From the NCBI GenBank assembly GCA_003152975.1, contig PMBP01000110.1, forward strand, positions 1 through 22,471: a DNA stretch of 22,471 bases, written 5' to 3'. This stretch comes from Phycisphaerales bacterium. GTDB lineage: Bacteria > Planctomycetota > Phycisphaerae > Sedimentisphaerales > Anaerohalosphaeraceae. Within the stretch, counting starts at the first letter, position 1. Each line of letters starts with the position of its first letter. Below the pieces are notes generated by a model. That model made no database searches, had not been told where the DNA came from, and saw only the letters and a program-made list of their open reading frames with translations. A program made the translations under genes and the position numbers. Positions 15,201 through 21,366 of this stretch are shown here, piece by piece.

Positions 15201-17694
15201 CCAGGCCCCACCGCCCCCCGCACAGATGCCGACGCCTCCTCCGGGCCCCGGCCCGCACACCATCGTCTTTGACGCTGCCGTCGTCAAGAAGATCACCGAC
15301 GGCTCCTACACCAAGACCGACGCACCGCCCGAGGCCGAGGTCGGTTCGACCATCGCCGCCGAATACAACACCGGCAACCTCGAACCCGAAGGCGGCATGG
15401 GCGCCGTCGGCGAAGATGCCGCCAAGGTCTATCCCATCAACCTGCCCGCCGGAACCCTCCGTCAGGTCCGCGTCCGCATGGAAAACTATGTCGTCCTCCA
15501 GCAGGACGACCCGCCCGCCGGCTGGTACCTCTTCACCAGCGATGCGGCCGGTACCGAGCTGCACCTGCTGGATCAGTGTACGCCCGAGACTGGCGGAGGT
15601 GGCGAACCTCCGCCGCCCGATTGCTGGTTTATCTCCAGCGATCCGGCCGTGCTGGCCGACTTCCACCCCGGCGCCGCCAGCTTCATCAAGCTCCGTTCGC
15701 ATAATGTCGCCGAGTTCGACTGGCTCAGCTTCAATGTCCTCGAGCTGATCGCTGAGTACCAAATCGATCCGGCCAACGACCAGGTCCGCCGTTACTACAT
15801 GCGGTTCGATCTGTCGTCGCTGTCGCCGGATGATAAAATCGACACGGCCATCGTCAACCTTACCGTCTCCCGCGCCGCGGCCGGGGCCGTCGGCGATTTC
15901 TCCGTCGTCAACAACGCCTACGACGCCGGCACCGGCGCCCTGACGATCTACAACGCCGAGGATGCCGCCTATTCCTCGCTGCCCAATCCCTTCAAGACCT
16001 TCGCCGCCGACACCACGGGCCTCAAACGCGTCAACATCCGCGCCGCTGTGGAGGATGCCGTCTCCAGCGGCGAATCCTCGATCGCGATATTGCTGACCGA
16101 AGAACAGGAAAATGCACTCTTCGCCGTCGCCGGTTCCGCCTCGGCCCAGCCGCCGACCTTGGATGTCTATCTCAAGTCGGGCCTGAACTCCGGGACCGCC
16201 CAGTGGGCCGCCAAAGCCCTTCGCGAAGGCAACTACCTCCTGCAGCTTCACGCCCAGACCTCCACCGGCGCCGTCGCCGATTCGCAGGTCATCCCGCTGG
16301 TGGTGGAAAATCCCGACCGCCCGCGGATTCAATCCGTCGAGTGCCGCATTGCCGGCCAGTGGAAGGATTGCCGCACCGCACTGTACAACCAGACCATCGA
16401 ATCCATCCGCGTCGCGGCCACTGATCCGCAGGAAACGCCGACCGTCCATCTGACCTTGTCCAATCTGCCCGACAACAAGACATTCATTGATAGTAATGTC
16501 GCCTTCAGCGGCGGCTACTTCACGCAGACCGCCAACCAGCTCATCCACGACAGCGGCCAGTGGAACCTCTTCGTCCGCGCCGCCGATTCGCAGGGCAACT
16601 TCGACGAGCGTATGATCTCCTGGCAGATCCCCTGGGGCGAGCTGATCGCGCAATTGCTGGCGCCGACCGCGGCAGCGCAAACGCCCAAGGGCAACGCGCT
16701 GACCGTTTCGGCCATAACCACCTGCGCCGGCGGCGAATGCCCCGATGTGTTTGCGACGGTCATCCTCAACAAACCCGTCGAATGCGCCTACGATGACGGC
16801 ACCGCCGAGGACTTCGGCGACATCGGCTCCACCGACGCCTTTCTGGCCGTGCGGATCACGCCGACCGAATATCCTGCCGTCCTCAAGACCGCGCGGTTCT
16901 ACATCTGGGACCAGACCACCTATCCCTTCGAGCTGCATGTCTGGGATGACAACGGCCCCGGCGCATCGCCCGGCGTGGAATTGATGACCCCGATGGTCGT
17001 CGATCCGGTCAACTCTTCCGCCGGCCAGGTCGTCTCGTGGTTCGATGTCGATCTGTCCGATCGCAACATCGTCATCCCCTCCGGCGATCTCTACATCGGC
17101 TGGCGCCAGCTTGAAGAAACCCGCAACAACCAGGTTGGCTTCGACACCAACGGCACCGAAAAGATGCGCACCTGGGCCTATCTGGCCATGCTCGGCGGCT
17201 GGTTCAACCTCGACGACTATTGCTCCTACGATCCCCAGTTCTGCGGCAACATCATGATCCGCGCCATCCTCGGCTCCGAGGGCTACTTCAGCGGCATCCT
17301 GCCGGCGACGACGATGCTCGCCCCCTTCTACGCCCCCTCCGGCCACCCCGCCCCCTGCGGCGATCTGGCCGACGGACAAACCTGTACGACGAATATCACG
17401 CTGCTGGCCGTCGGACAGGTCGGCGACAAGGCCAAGCTGATGGTTCGCGCCGCCAACGCGCACTCGCTGGCCGAGACCGCAAGCGTCACCGCGACCGTCG
17501 CTGCCGCCGCCAACCCCTGCCGCGCCGCCAACCTCGACGGCGTCGGGCTCGTCAACCTCGAAGACTTCGCCATCCTCGCCCACCAGTGGCTGGCTACGCA
17601 AAAACCCCTCTTCGCCGACCTCAACAACGACCAGAAAGTCAACCTCGCCGACCTGCTGTACCTGTCCAACAACTGGCTTTCTTCCTGCCCATAA
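12262..17694 (+). CDS. giant secreted thioredoxin-subtilase fusion with dockerin-like C-terminus
   Basis: 1810 residues. Start is TTG with GGAG 8 bp upstream, followed at once by a signal peptide (1-21); no in-frame ATG fits better. Domains in order: thioredoxin/TlpA-like fold (about 28-158) with WCPHC, cysteines 65 and 68; inhibitor-I9-like propeptide (about 190-272); S8 subtilisin protease (about 280-585) with D300 in VVDTGID, H333 in NGHGTHVAG, oxyanion N427 in ASGND, and S525 in GTSMAAPH. A roughly 45-residue insertion bearing C498 and C506 precedes the serine. Next come a beta-rich region (590-680), two homologous modules of about 290 residues (690-976 and 1015-1305) split by a proline-rich linker, further beta-sandwich-like segments (1310-1750), and two calcium-loop repeats of dockerin type (about 1756-1807) ending SSCP. 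Likely a cell-surface or exported protease. The thioredoxin-protease fusion is unusual; the repeat modules are unassigned. Confidence 0.92.
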   Translation: MNRPIKYGWILLLAALSSAAAQIPPAVQVGGPAPDFSLANLNGQILQPAQAQGRNLLLVFGTTWCPHCRDLMPQLSDIQDRNSARLTVWFVCVRQNERAALDFYRGQAMAYEVLPDPDAAVAAAYGIDRIPTSVFIDRKGIRRWIGPINAGLVADLLDGVPIPQPPAKPAPDLKVRHLTSPPANRPAAPARRFIVDLDEPPDRALHLTEQARQLRRDHLRTAARRIGGTIIHDYGKWKNKIVVDISPNQVGRLSELPGFRSVKEDPRVHALLSDSAYQIHADYAWANAITGQGVKVCVVDTGIDYNHPDLRNKVVKQANIYEGTDDAVDDNGHGTHVAGIIASEGLVYRGVSHDASLMAAKVLGSQGEGYASDVVLGIQWCVAEGAQVINMSLGEGLYPGTCDATEMAIAVNEAADAGVVVVCASGNDNDPANIVSPACASKAIAVGSVDKTDSIASYSDGGPELDLVAPGGDQFGGSSYPEIVSTFSTLVANDPDLCLYLISEECYDNYFVVDGMRYIRAVGTSMAAPHVAGAAALLLEANPALTPLQVKTLLEETADDLGDPGWDNIFGYGRINIEKALDNLPTQVGELKISITDPNAAATRILNEAFALSGLIECYGGDGCGQVQVAARFCEGIDCTDFAPLTADSAVSTASPNPVDLGQLSGATVDVEAPLSFDAESILDISESSYQKILSPANASVGSTIPSQYHSGDLEPDDGLGAIGENVEKIYSFTLPIGQPSVLKIRMEHYLVLQQDDPNSGWRFFVSDALGNNLALVGDCIPETGGGGDPPPPDCWWISRDPAVLSALHPGLNYIKLMSFDVGEDDWLTFNNIEVFVDFAIDPANDLQHRYTVKFDLSAIDLAKEITAARLSINVSQAAAGAMGEIHWVDPAILSSDPATTLHNAALPTGATLTNPVKSFSAGNTGPVNINLKAVIDDALRSGHKAVALQIRELGDDQIFALSAGGSANKPRLVLSQRSAQAPPPPAQMPTPPPGPGPHTIVFDAAVVKKITDGSYTKTDAPPEAEVGSTIAAEYNTGNLEPEGGMGAVGEDAAKVYPINLPAGTLRQVRVRMENYVVLQQDDPPAGWYLFTSDAAGTELHLLDQCTPETGGGGEPPPPDCWFISSDPAVLADFHPGAASFIKLRSHNVAEFDWLSFNVLELIAEYQIDPANDQVRRYYMRFDLSSLSPDDKIDTAIVNLTVSRAAAGAVGDFSVVNNAYDAGTGALTIYNAEDAAYSSLPNPFKTFAADTTGLKRVNIRAAVEDAVSSGESSIAILLTEEQENALFAVAGSASAQPPTLDVYLKSGLNSGTAQWAAKALREGNYLLQLHAQTSTGAVADSQVIPLVVENPDRPRIQSVECRIAGQWKDCRTALYNQTIESIRVAATDPQETPTVHLTLSNLPDNKTFIDSNVAFSGGYFTQTANQLIHDSGQWNLFVRAADSQGNFDERMISWQIPWGELIAQLLAPTAAAQTPKGNALTVSAITTCAGGECPDVFATVILNKPVECAYDDGTAEDFGDIGSTDAFLAVRITPTEYPAVLKTARFYIWDQTTYPFELHVWDDNGPGASPGVELMTPMVVDPVNSSAGQVVSWFDVDLSDRNIVIPSGDLYIGWRQLEETRNNQVGFDTNGTEKMRTWAYLAMLGGWFNLDDYCSYDPQFCGNIMIRAILGSEGYFSGILPATTMLAPFYAPSGHPAPCGDLADGQTCTTNITLLAVGQVGDKAKLMVRAANAHSLAETASVTATVAAAANPCRAANLDGVGLVNLEDFAILAHQWLATQKPLFADLNNDQKVNLADLLYLSNNWLSSCP
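14329..15189 (+). repeat. protein-level tandem module, copy A
   Basis: Encodes residues 690-976 of the giant protease. Shared landmarks with copy B include SY..K..., VGSTI...Y..G.LEP..G.GA.GE, VLQQDDP..GW, a glycine run followed by a proline run and DCW.IS.DPAVL, IDPAND, and SxAAAGAxG. Confidence 0.85.
15304..16176 (+). repeat. protein-level tandem module, copy B
   Basis: Encodes residues 1015-1305 of the giant protease, aligned end to end with copy A through the same landmarks. Similarity is clear in protein but diverged in DNA, so the duplication is old. The linker between copies is proline-rich (residues 980-998). Confidence 0.85.
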
Positions 17695-17723
17695 AAATAT
17701 TCGCCTCTCTCCTGCCCCTTGGG

Positions 17724-17729
17724 TATAAT
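17724..17729 (+). promoter_or_regulatory. perfect -10 hexamer before the oxidoreductase gene
   Basis: TATAAT lies 60 bp upstream of the ATG at 17790, in the 95-bp gap after the protease gene. The -35 region at 17700-17706 (TTCGCC-like) is weak. Its position suggests a separate promoter for the sugar block. Confidence 0.45.
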
Positions 17730-17789
17730 GGTTCCGTGGAATCGACAGATAACGGAAACCAAAACCCCAATGATTGGAGGGTCAAACGA

Positions 17790-19010
17790 ATGTCGAACAA
17801 CACCATCACTCGCCGCGATCTGCTGGCCGGCGCCGGCGCCGCTTTCGCCTTCACTGTCGTCAGTCCCCAGGTCGCCCGAACCTACGCCGCCAACTCCAAG
17901 GTCAAATTCGGCCTGCTCGGCTGTGGCGGCCGCGGCACCTGGATCGCCGACCTGTTCGTCAAGAACGGCGGCTACGAAATGTTTGCCTGCTACGACTACT
18001 TCCAGGACCGCGTCGATGCCGTCGGCGAAAAGTTCAATGTCCCCGCCGAGCGGCGATTCACCACGCTGAGCGGCTACAAGAAACTCCTCGACTGCGGCGT
18101 CGATGCCGTCGCGATCGAGAGCCCGCCGTACTTCCACCCCATCCAGGCCGCCGCTGCCGTCGAGGCCGGCAAGCACACCTATGTCGCCAAGCCCATCGCC
18201 GTCGATGTTCCCGGCTGCAAGACCATCGAGCAGTCCGGCAAGAAGGCCACCGAAAAGAAGCTTGCCTTCCAGATCGACTTCCAGACCCGCGCCAACGAGT
18301 TCTACATCGAGGCCCTCAAGCGCGTCCACGCCGGCGCCATCGGCGACTTCGCCTTCGGCGAATCGACCTACCACGCCGACATCCCCTGGGGCGGCCACAT
18401 GGAGGCCCTGGCCAAGGACCCCAACAACCCCGAAACCCAGCTCCGCGCCTGGGGCATGAGCCAGGAACTCTCCGGCGACATCATAACCGAGCAGAACATC
18501 CACACGCTCGATGTCATGAACTGGATCCTGCAGGCCCCGCCGCTGCGGGCCTGGGGCACCGGCGCTCGCAAGGTCCGTCCCATCGGCTCCTGCTACGACA
18601 CCTTCACCATCACCTACGAATACGCCAACAATGTCGGCGTCGCTTTCAGCTCGCGCCAGTTCCCCGGCTACGACACCCAGCCCGAAGGCATCCGCAACCG
18701 CATGTTCGGCACGCAGGGCGTCCTCGAGGCCGAATACGGCGGACAGGTCCTCATCCGCGGCAAGAATTTCTATCGCGGCGGCCAGACCGGCAGCATCTAC
18801 CAGGATGGCGCCGTCAACAATATCGCGACCTTCCACAAGAGCATCACCGAAGGCAAGTTCGACAACCCCACGGTCGCGCCGAGCGTCCAGAGCAACATGA
18901 TCACCATCCTGGGTCGCACCGCCGCCTACGAAAAACGCGTCGTTGCATGGGACGAACTGATCAAGAGCACCAAGGTCATGGAGCCCAACTTCAAGGGCCT
19001 CAAGCCGTAA
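17790..19010 (+). CDS. Tat-exported Gfo/Idh/MocA family oxidoreductase
   Basis: 406 residues. ATG at 17790 with GGAGG 9 bp upstream; the open frame extends far upstream inside the protease gene but is an out-of-frame shadow there. The N-terminus is a twin-arginine signal (ITRRDLLAGAG at 6-16). The Rossmann dinucleotide fold begins at about 38 with GLLGCGGRG (41-49). The family lysine sits in VAKPIAVD (K134, P135), and the catalytic ITEQNIHTLDVMNW helix has H238 and D241. The family oxidises or reduces sugars and cyclitols with tightly held NAD(P). Export by Tat fits a protein folded with its cofactor inside the cell. The next gene on the strand is a TIM-barrel isomerase 80 bp away, probably co-transcribed. 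The exact substrate is unknown. Confidence 0.93.
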   Translation: MSNNTITRRDLLAGAGAAFAFTVVSPQVARTYAANSKVKFGLLGCGGRGTWIADLFVKNGGYEMFACYDYFQDRVDAVGEKFNVPAERRFTTLSGYKKLLDCGVDAVAIESPPYFHPIQAAAAVEAGKHTYVAKPIAVDVPGCKTIEQSGKKATEKKLAFQIDFQTRANEFYIEALKRVHAGAIGDFAFGESTYHADIPWGGHMEALAKDPNNPETQLRAWGMSQELSGDIITEQNIHTLDVMNWILQAPPLRAWGTGARKVRPIGSCYDTFTITYEYANNVGVAFSSRQFPGYDTQPEGIRNRMFGTQGVLEAEYGGQVLIRGKNFYRGGQTGSIYQDGAVNNIATFHKSITEGKFDNPTVAPSVQSNMITILGRTAAYEKRVVAWDELIKSTKVMEPNFKGLKP

Positions 19011-19015
19011 GCATT

Positions 19016-19045
19016 GTCAATTTTCGATTTCCAATTTCCAATTTG
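19016..19045 (-). repeat. 7-bp-unit A-rich intergenic repeat, copy 1
   Basis: On the minus strand it reads ATTGGAA-ATTGGAA-ATCGAAA-ATTGAC. The third unit has ATC where the others have ATT, as in copies 2 and 3. It lies directly after the oxidoreductase stop codon. Confidence 0.7.
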
Positions 19046-19048
19046 TAG

Positions 19049-19069
19049 GGGCGGGTTTATAACCCGCCC
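19049..19069. repeat. GC-rich 9-bp palindromic hairpin (REP-like)
   Basis: GGGCGGGTT and AACCCGCCC pair perfectly around a TAT loop. The element abuts repeat copy 1 and lies 11 bp before the ribosome site of the next gene, so it would sit in a leader or intercistronic RNA. There is no T-tail, which argues against a simple terminator. Confidence 0.7.
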
Positions 19070-19090
19070 ATGTTCTCTGAAAGGGTGTAT

Positions 19091-20026
19091 ATGATTACTC
19101 GTCGTGACTTGTTGCGAATGAGCGCCGCCGGCATGGCGGGCTTGTCGTTGGTGTCTCCATCGGCCCTCTGGGCCGCTGAAGATGAACCGCAATCGGCTGC
19201 CGGGCAGGATTCGGCCGACACCGGCCAGCGTCGTCGCCGCCCCCGCGGCTTCCGCATCGGCGTGTGCGACTGGAACCTCGGCAAGACCTCCGACCCCGGC
19301 TGCTTCGAAGTCGCCAAGCAGATCGGCCTGGATGGTGTGCAGGTCAGTCTCGGCACCGCCGCCAACGATATGCACCTTCGCAAACCCGAAGTCCAGAAGG
19401 CCTTCCTCGACGCCTCGGAAAAAACCGGCGTCCGCATCGCCTCCCTGGCCATCGGGGAAATGAATGAGGTCCCCTACAAATCCGATCCCCGCGCCGAGCA
19501 GTGGGTCGCCGACAGCATCGATGTGTGTACGGCCCTACGGGTTCGCGTGGTCCTGCTGGCCTTCTTTGGCAAGGGCGATCTGATCGACGACAAGGCCGGC
19601 CTCGACGCCGTCGTCGAAAAGCTCAAAAAGGTTGCACCCAAAGCCGAAAAGGCCCGCGTCCAACTGGGCTTCGAGAGTTGGCTCAGCGCCGAGCAGCACC
19701 TGGACATCCTCAAGCGAGTCGGCTCGCCGGCCCTGAAGGTCTATTACGATGTCGGCAACTCCCACCTCCGCGGCTACGACATCTACAAGGAAATCCGGAT
19801 GCTCAATAAAAACATCTGCGAGTTCCACGCCAAGGATTACGACAAGCTTTTCGGCCAGGGCAAGGTCGATTTCCCCAAGGTCCGCGCCGCCATGGACGAG
19901 ATCGGCTACCGCGGCTGGATCCACATCGAAGGCGCAACCCCCCTGGGCCTGATCGAAAGCTACAAGAAGGACGCCGAATACCTCCGCTCCATTTTCCCCC
20001 GAGAAGTTCCCGCCGCAACGACATAA
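19091..20026 (+). CDS. Tat-exported sugar isomerase/epimerase-like TIM barrel (AP endonuclease 2 family)
   Basis: 311 residues. The ATG at 19091 is preferred over the ATG at 19070 because AAGGG ends 5 bp upstream and the protein then begins directly with a twin-arginine signal (ITRRDLLRMSAAG). The mature part is a xylose-isomerase-like barrel (about 53-305) opening FRIGVCDWNLGK. Four probable metal ligands appear in order: E195 in LGFESW, D220 in YYDVGN, H246 in EFHAKD, and E280 in HIEGA. A basic RRRR patch (47-50) links the signal to the barrel. Family members isomerise or epimerise sugars, or cleave keto-sugar derivatives made by a neighbouring Gfo/Idh/MocA enzyme. Position behind such an enzyme supports a shared pathway. 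Followed by a strong terminator. Confidence 0.92.
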   Translation: MITRRDLLRMSAAGMAGLSLVSPSALWAAEDEPQSAAGQDSADTGQRRRRPRGFRIGVCDWNLGKTSDPGCFEVAKQIGLDGVQVSLGTAANDMHLRKPEVQKAFLDASEKTGVRIASLAIGEMNEVPYKSDPRAEQWVADSIDVCTALRVRVVLLAFFGKGDLIDDKAGLDAVVEKLKKVAPKAEKARVQLGFESWLSAEQHLDILKRVGSPALKVYYDVGNSHLRGYDIYKEIRMLNKNICEFHAKDYDKLFGQGKVDFPKVRAAMDEIGYRGWIHIEGATPLGLIESYKKDAEYLRSIFPREVPAATT

Positions 20027-20056
20027 TCCTGCGGAAACATTTCGGCCCAATACAAA

Positions 20057-20110
20057 ATCGGCCGGTGGATCGTTGGTCTTCCAACCTTCCCCCGGCCGAT
20101 CGTTTCTTAT
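20057..20110. terminator. strong, probably bidirectional, two-part stem-loop terminator
   Basis: ATCGGCCGG (20057-20065) pairs with CCGGCCGAT (20092-20100); inside, GTTGG (20072-20076) pairs with CCAAC (20081-20085). A T-rich tail (CGTTTCTTAT) follows on the plus strand and TTTTGTA on the minus strand, so it can end both the plus-strand isomerase and the minus-strand isomerase transcripts. Confidence 0.75.
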
Positions 20111-20130
20111 TTACCCGATCGCGCGAAATC

Positions 20131-20163
20131 CAAATTGAAAATTGAAAATCGGAAATTGAAAAT
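20131..20163 (+). repeat. 7-bp-unit A-rich intergenic repeat, copy 2
   Basis: Reads ATTGAAA-ATTGAAA-ATCGGAA-ATTGAAA from 20134 to 20161, with ATC again in the third unit. It lies between the terminator and the stop codon of the minus-strand isomerase. Confidence 0.7.
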
Positions 20164-20165
20164 GC

Positions 20166-21128
20166 TTATGCTGTTGCTTTGGCAATCACGGCCCGCATCT
20201 TCTCGATGCCTTCCTTGGCCACGACGGCCGGGTCCTGGTCCCAGAACTTCCGGCTAAAGAGCTCCAGCGACAGCACCGGCCGGCAGCCCCGGTCGTGGAT
20301 GCCCTTGAGCACCGCCGCCAGAGGCGCAATCCCGTCGCCGGGCATTACGCGGTCCTTGTCGCCGATCGTCTCGCGCGGCATGTCGGGGTAATCGTTCATG
20401 TGGAAGATCTGCAACGCCGACGGGCCGATGGCCGTCAGGCCCGCAAAGTCCGATCCGCCCTTGTAGATATGGTAAAAATCGCCCAGCAATCCAGCCTTCG
20501 GATGCCCCGACTCCACGATCACATGCATACACTGGCCCAGCCGGTGCAAATTCTTCGAATGTCCCCACAGCTCCAGTTGCGGAATCACACCGATGCTCGC
20601 GCCGGCGTCGAGGATCACCCGGTACCGCGCCGCCGCGGCGTCCAGGTCCAGGCCGGGCTTGTCGGTTGCGCCCACCGGCGGCGCCGCGATCCGCGTGCCG
20701 CCGATCTGCGCCACCAGGTCCATGTCCCGCTTCATCTGCTCGACGCCCTTGGCCCGCGCCGCCTCGTCGTCCATGATCCAGCCGACAAACCCGATCGCAT
20801 CCTCGACCGCCAGTCCCGCGTCGGCGATCCGCTTCTTGAGGTCCGCCAGCGACCCGCCCTTGCTCTTGTAGTCTTCGATCTTGCGGATCCACGGCTCGAT
20901 CCCGTCGTATCCGGCCTTGGCCGCGATGTCGATCTCCTCGGTGATCGGCAGGTTCTTGCCCATGATCGTCGCGGTGTTAAAGCACAGCCGAAACGGCCCC
21001 TTGCCCCCGGCCGCCACCCCACCCGCCGCCTGCGCCCGCATCCCGCCTGCCGTCGATAACAGCAGCGACCCCGCTACCGCCGCCCCCGCTTTCAAAAATC
21101 CCCGCCGTGAAAGTCCCGAACGCATCAT
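20166..21128 (-). CDS. Tat-exported xylose-isomerase-like TIM barrel (hydroxypyruvate-isomerase-like)
   Basis: 320 residues from the ATG at 21128, chosen because GGGAG sits 5 bp before it; an ATG at 21140 would overlap that ribosome site. The N-terminus is a twin-arginine signal (LSRRGFLKAGAAVAG) ending near AQA-A. The barrel (about 44-318) keeps four metal-ligand positions: E186 in PQLELWGH, D217 in GDFYHIY, H243 in IFHMND, and E289 in LSLELF. The FHMNDYPD and LSLELF segments resemble hydroxypyruvate isomerase and inosose-related barrels more than the neighbouring barrel on the other strand, so the two are diverged paralogs rather than a recent duplication. Convergent with that gene across a shared terminator. 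The role is probably sugar or cyclitol isomerisation, or keto-sugar lysis, outside the cytoplasm. Confidence 0.92.
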   Translation of the reverse strand: MMRSGLSRRGFLKAGAAVAGSLLLSTAGGMRAQAAGGVAAGGKGPFRLCFNTATIMGKNLPITEEIDIAAKAGYDGIEPWIRKIEDYKSKGGSLADLKKRIADAGLAVEDAIGFVGWIMDDEAARAKGVEQMKRDMDLVAQIGGTRIAAPPVGATDKPGLDLDAAAARYRVILDAGASIGVIPQLELWGHSKNLHRLGQCMHVIVESGHPKAGLLGDFYHIYKGGSDFAGLTAIGPSALQIFHMNDYPDMPRETIGDKDRVMPGDGIAPLAAVLKGIHDRGCRPVLSLELFSRKFWDQDPAVVAKEGIEKMRAVIAKATA

Positions 21129-21195
21129 TCGCTCTCCCATCGTCTGTAGTTCTGATCCCGTTCATCCAGCCCATCGGCCGGCCGTCATCGGGGTT

Positions 21196-21224
21196 ATTGT
21201 ACCCGCCCAAAATTGAAAATTGAA
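21196..21224 (-). promoter_or_regulatory. candidate promoter of the minus-strand isomerase, partly inside a repeat
   Basis: On the minus strand TACAAT (21201-21196) lies 17 bp after TTCAAT (21224-21219). The -35 part falls in repeat copy 3, so the repeat may supply promoter sequence. The match is moderate. Confidence 0.35.
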
Positions 21225-21242
21225 AATCGAAATATGAAAATT
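21208..21242 (+). repeat. 7-bp-unit A-rich intergenic repeat, copy 3
   Basis: Reads ATTGAAA-ATTGAAA-ATCGAAA-TATGAAA from 21212 to 21239. It is preceded by GGTTATTGTACCCGCCC (21192-21208), which resembles one half of the hairpin found beside copy 1. Confidence 0.7.
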
Positions 21243-21305
21243 TCGCCGCCCTCGCCCTTTTTGGAGCAATGTGTCTCATCGCGTCCACATCGCGTCCGTT
21301 ATCCC

Positions 21306-21334
21306 TTGACCCGCTATCACATATCCTGTATCCT
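21306..21334 (+). promoter_or_regulatory. sigma-70-like promoter of the glycosidase gene
   Basis: TTGACC (21306-21311) and TATCCT (21329-21334) are 17 bp apart. The start codon is 32 bp downstream, leaving a leader of about 25 bases that holds the GGGAG ribosome site (21353-21357). Confidence 0.55.
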
Positions 21335-21366
21335 GATAGTCCGCTGAATAACGGGAGAAACGAATC

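Noticed and set aside
14941..17601. 886-codon open frame on the minus strand opposite the giant protease
   Set aside because: It is a mirror of the GC-rich codon pattern of the real gene: Gly/Val/Asp-rich, no domains, no ribosome site, while the plus-strand protein has clear motifs throughout.
17220..17789. N-terminal extension of the oxidoreductase frame into the protease gene
   Set aside because: The extension is an arginine-rich out-of-frame shadow; the Tat signal and ribosome site place the start at 17790.
20166..21128. The two isomerase-like barrels as a recent gene duplication
   Set aside because: They share fold and metal-ligand order only; sequences outside those motifs differ widely, and so do the signal peptides.
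19016..21242. The three A-rich repeats as a CRISPR array or tandem array
   Set aside because: They are over 1 kb apart, in both orientations, with genes between them and no regular spacers.
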